Shown here one piece after another: positions 8,201 to 9,927 of a DNA stretch of 9,927 bases; positions within the stretch are counted from its first letter, which is position 1, and each line of letters begins with the position of its first letter. Source of the DNA: Cryomorphaceae bacterium (lineage in GTDB: Bacteria > Bacteroidota > Bacteroidia > Flavobacteriales > Schleiferiaceae); NCBI GenBank assembly GCA_003445735.1, contig DMCR01000020.1:1-9927 (forward strand), in the 5' to 3' direction. Below the pieces are notes generated by a model. The model saw only the letters and a program-made list of their open reading frames with translations. It searched no databases and was not told the DNA's origin. A program made the position numbers and the translations under genes.

Positions 8201-9927
8201 TTGAGCTTTTCTTACCATATGAACGGGGCCAACATGGGCAGCTTAAAAGTGGAGCTTTTTGACGGGAGTCAATGGCACCTATTGACTAGCGTGAGTGGCA
8301 GCCAGGGCAACAGTTGGATCAAAGTGAGCGAAGATTTGGTGGCCTATGTTGGCGATACCATCCTATTGCGCTTTACTGGAACCACGGGAGACGGCTACCA
8401 GAGTGATATTGCTATTGATGAGGTCGGTGTTATTGATAACATCGGGGTGCCAGATGCCAACTTCAGCGCCAGCACCACCACACCTTGTTTGAATACAGCT
8501 ATTGTTTTAATGGACGACAGTAAGAAAACACCTACCTCGTGGAATTGGTCCATTACCCCTTCTACCCACAGCTTTGTGAATGGAACCAGTGCGACCAGCC
8601 AAAACCCTGAGATCAGTTTCAGCGCATACGGTAGCTACAGCATCACCTTGATTGCGACTAACAACTACGGTTCCGATACCATGGTTCAAACAAACTACAT
8701 TACGGTCAGTCCACTACCTGAATTGCCTATTGTGGAAACGTGGACCTTTGCCTCAAACTCAGCTTTCACGGTCATCAATCCGGACGGCGGAATGACTTGG
8801 GCCGTGGCAGAGGTGGCAGGACCTACGGGTGCCAAATCTGCGGCGATGTACATGGGCTATTACAACTACGGCAGCGCAGGCGCTGTGGATTATTTGGAGA
8901 GTCCGAAATTTGATGTGAGCAGCTACATCAATCCTACGTTAATGTTTGATATTAGCTATGCCCCCTACTCGAGCACATATGCCGATACCTTAGCTGTACT
9001 CGTAAGCACCGATTGTGGATCGACCTTTGACACCCTCTACCTGAAGGGCAACGCAGATCTCGCCACAGTAAGTTCCAGCAACTCCACCTACGTGCCTTCA
9101 GGTAAGGCGGATTGGCGCACTGATACTGTGGCGCTGGTCAACCTCGCCTCAGACTTTATACAGTTCCAATTCATGGGTATTTGTGGCTACGGAAACAACC
9201 TGTATTTGGATAACATTCGCGTCATTGATTTGGGCGGCACTCCTTCTACTGCGACCCTACAATTGCCTTCGACCATCTGTGAGGATGTGCCGTTTAGCTT
9301 CGAGCTTACATCGACCGATACCACTTTGGCCGGTGATTTTACGTTGAACCGTCAGGGCTCATCGCTCACCTCGACCTTCGCAGGCCTCGGTGTGCACAAC
9401 ACCACCCTGAACATCGCGACAGATTACGATTTAGAATATACTTACCACAATACTTACACCTTCACAGCAGATAGCGCCGTATTAATTCCAGGCCCTAAGC
9501 TAGATGCGAAGTTTCGCCTATCGCTTACCTCTGGAACTACCTACCAGTTCACCGATGAGAGTACCCCTGCTCCAACGGCATGGCTGTGGGAATTTGGCGA
9601 CGGTACTACAGATACTATACAAAACCCTGTGCATACCTATGCTACAGGAGGCATGTCGTACACGATAACATTGACAGTCACGACAGATTGTGGTACGGAT
9701 CAAACGACCACGACCTACAATAACATTGGATTTGGTGATATAGAGCAAACGAATTGGACCCTATATCCAAACCCGTCGAATGGATTGATTCAAATCAATA
9801 TGGGTGAGGTTGAAGGTGCCGTACAGGTCCAATTATTTGACCTCAGCGGCGCTGCCCTTTCTCGCAGCACCTACCCAACTATAAATGGTAAACTACTTCT
9901 GGATTACCAACAAATGCCGGCCGGTAC
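5231..9927 (+). CDS. Multidomain secreted S8 subtilase with T9SS sorting domain, 3'-truncated by window edge
   Basis: At least 1565 codons without a stop, running off the right edge. The start ATG gives a clean signal peptide (MTRFLFFLLT..., cleavage near AQA/Q at residue 18). Residues about 19-195 are a probable propeptide region. The S8 subtilisin-type catalytic domain spans about 200-460, with Asp216 (GDDG), His241 in HGDHVAGTI, oxyanion Asn329 (SAGNNNG) and Ser409 in GTSMAAP, so the triad is complete. A jelly-roll domain of the KP-43/P-domain type follows, with ALVNNLDFEV at 520-529. Then come Ig/Fn3-like stretches (about 606-775), a CARDB-like domain (about 780-890), a MAM-like jelly roll (about 890-1070, DWRTWSGGT at 935-943), a PKD-like domain (1074-1160), a second MAM/choice-of-anchor-like jelly roll (about 1164-1335), an Ig-like stretch, a PKD domain with WEFGDGT (1453-1459), and a T9SS type A sorting domain (from about 1507). 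It is an extracellular or surface-attached protease, likely for protein degradation or host/particle interaction; its target is unknown. Confidence 0.93.
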   Translation, partial: MTRFLFFLLTINGFQAQAQLALKLKSGTYRIEEETFIGILAQRTTYGVALWDGPVLAEDKKALEYLGVELMQYLPENAFEVALPAGITADALKNAGVSAFMPFSASMKLDGPLANMDIPSWAWVGNEVAVQFEVRQSLPMTRAFFGAQALGNNWYTLDIDPKDLLNLATYEQIRFIQAIEEPGSPENFNARAAGRLSQTQAFLPFDGTGVVVGHGDDGDIGPHADYKGRLTSLAGTSLGDHGDHVAGTILGAGNIDPDGEGVAPGAYNVYYSYPGNLSNVDAHYDSYGVRVTNSSYSNGCNAGYTSYAAQVDKDIIQNPALLHVFSAGNNNGSNCGYGAGSQWGNITGGHKQGKNVVATANITFLDAIAPSSSRGPAADGRIKPDIASVGTNVYSTIDPHTYGYKTGTSMAAPGAAGFFAVLHNAYDMIQNDTADGGLLKAIGMNTADDLGNIGPDFIFGYGRINARRALRCITDTNFFIGTASTNDTLSYIINLPAGAKDFRAMLYWTDTEGSTFASKALVNNLDFEVVDESQSSSFQPWVLNPAPNGTTLNYLATRGVDTLNNAEQVTLTTPSTGDFTLKVYGTNVPSGPQKFYVVYDYEMSTISLDYPHAGAALEPGATTVRWNGPTTGLSWAYSTDSMVTWSSLGLNAISGNRVANWSVPYVASNDAFLRVINGSDTSIAGPFLILGQPNSVQLDWACPDSVKITVGTVSGANSYTAYILGAKYMDSVMTSQTNSIVIPYQPTAATWISGSADLDGTHGKRAYAIELPAGTNSCPLPRDAAIGAVLNPTLVTSCHSTSVPVSILINNPSTSTLDTVAVGYNFNGTTVRDTLFASIPPYGDTAFTFVTPLAWSGTSNQNITVWSELNGDQNGLNDTVQTNITYFSSTLYILPFGQNMNGFNNCSNATNCGGTSCSLGGNWINLANGSEDDIDWRTWSGGTQSSGTGPSSDVSGNGKYLYLESSGNCDYQDAVLLSPCIDLSTAIAPELSFSYHMNGANMGSLKVELFDGSQWHLLTSVSGSQGNSWIKVSEDLVAYVGDTILLRFTGTTGDGYQSDIAIDEVGVIDNIGVPDANFSASTTTPCLNTAIVLMDDSKKTPTSWNWSITPSTHSFVNGTSATSQNPEISFSAYGSYSITLIATNNYGSDTMVQTNYITVSPLPELPIVETWTFASNSAFTVINPDGGMTWAVAEVAGPTGAKSAAMYMGYYNYGSAGAVDYLESPKFDVSSYINPTLMFDISYAPYSSTYADTLAVLVSTDCGSTFDTLYLKGNADLATVSSSNSTYVPSGKADWRTDTVALVNLASDFIQFQFMGICGYGNNLYLDNIRVIDLGGTPSTATLQLPSTICEDVPFSFELTSTDTTLAGDFTLNRQGSSLTSTFAGLGVHNTTLNIATDYDLEYTYHNTYTFTADSAVLIPGPKLDAKFRLSLTSGTTYQFTDESTPAPTAWLWEFGDGTTDTIQNPVHTYATGGMSYTITLTVTTDCGTDQTTTTYNNIGFGDIEQTNWTLYPNPSNGLIQINMGEVEGAVQVQLFDLSGAALSRSTYPTINGKLLLDYQQMPAG
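9740..9927 (+). other. T9SS type A C-terminal sorting domain of the subtilase (incomplete)
   Basis: From about residue 1504 the subtilase has the type A sorting-domain pattern: NWTLYPNPSNG with the YPNPS core at 1512-1516, a strand, then VQVQLFDLSGAAL, a variable strand and LLLDYQQMPAG. The usual final strand and the KxxK/R-type end of the domain should lie a few dozen bases beyond the window. This domain directs passage through the outer membrane by the type IX system and is normally removed by the PorU sortase, often with attachment of the protein to A-LPS. No T9SS machinery genes lie in this window. Confidence 0.92.

Noticed and set aside
1..9927. CRISPR arrays, tRNA or rRNA genes, insertion sequences and integron or phage features
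   Set aside because: No regularly spaced direct repeats, no cloverleaf-like sequences, no transposase or integrase motifs and no terminal inverted repeats were seen; nearly all bases are in the six genes described.

Overview
The window looks like a chromosomal stretch from a member of the Bacteroidota, most likely a free-living, possibly marine, Flavobacteriales-type organism. The class is inferred and the genus is not resolved. The main evidence is the large secreted subtilase ending in a type IX secretion (T9SS, Por system) type A sorting domain, a system confined to this phylum. Supporting this are an exported TlpA-like redoxin, a long LmbE/PIG-L deacetylase of a Bacteroidota type, and the absence of clear Shine-Dalgarno sequences before the genes. 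Base composition looks balanced by eye. No tRNA, rRNA, CRISPR, insertion sequence or phage gene was seen.

Layout from left to right. (1) Positions 2-574 (+): the C-terminal part of a TlpA/thioredoxin-fold protein that runs in from the left edge. It overlaps by 8 bases with (2) 567-1076 (+), a YkgJ-type cysteine-cluster protein. This pair converges on, and overlaps by 4 bases at the stop codons, (3) 1073-2722 (-), a sodium:solute symporter. Reading leftward on the minus strand, the symporter is the last gene of a tight three-gene unit: (5) a 799-residue PIG-L family deacetylase (2826-5225), then (4) a previously easy-to-miss 37-residue single-pass membrane microprotein (2723-2836), then the symporter. 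The microprotein start lies inside the end of the deacetylase gene and its TAA directly abuts the symporter ATG, so the three are probably one translationally coupled transcript. (6) Positions 5231-9927 (+): a giant multidomain secreted subtilase that starts only 5 bases from the divergent deacetylase start and runs off the right edge inside its T9SS sorting domain.

How the parts may work together (inference): the exported deacetylase could remove acetyl groups from an N-acetylated sugar or related molecule in the periplasm, and the symporter could take up the product or a related solute, with the microprotein as a possible accessory subunit. The subtilase is a separate extracellular or surface protease. 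Its promoter must lie within the deacetylase coding sequence, and the reverse holds for the deacetylase. Coding density is near total: there is no gap longer than 5 bases between genes anywhere in the window.
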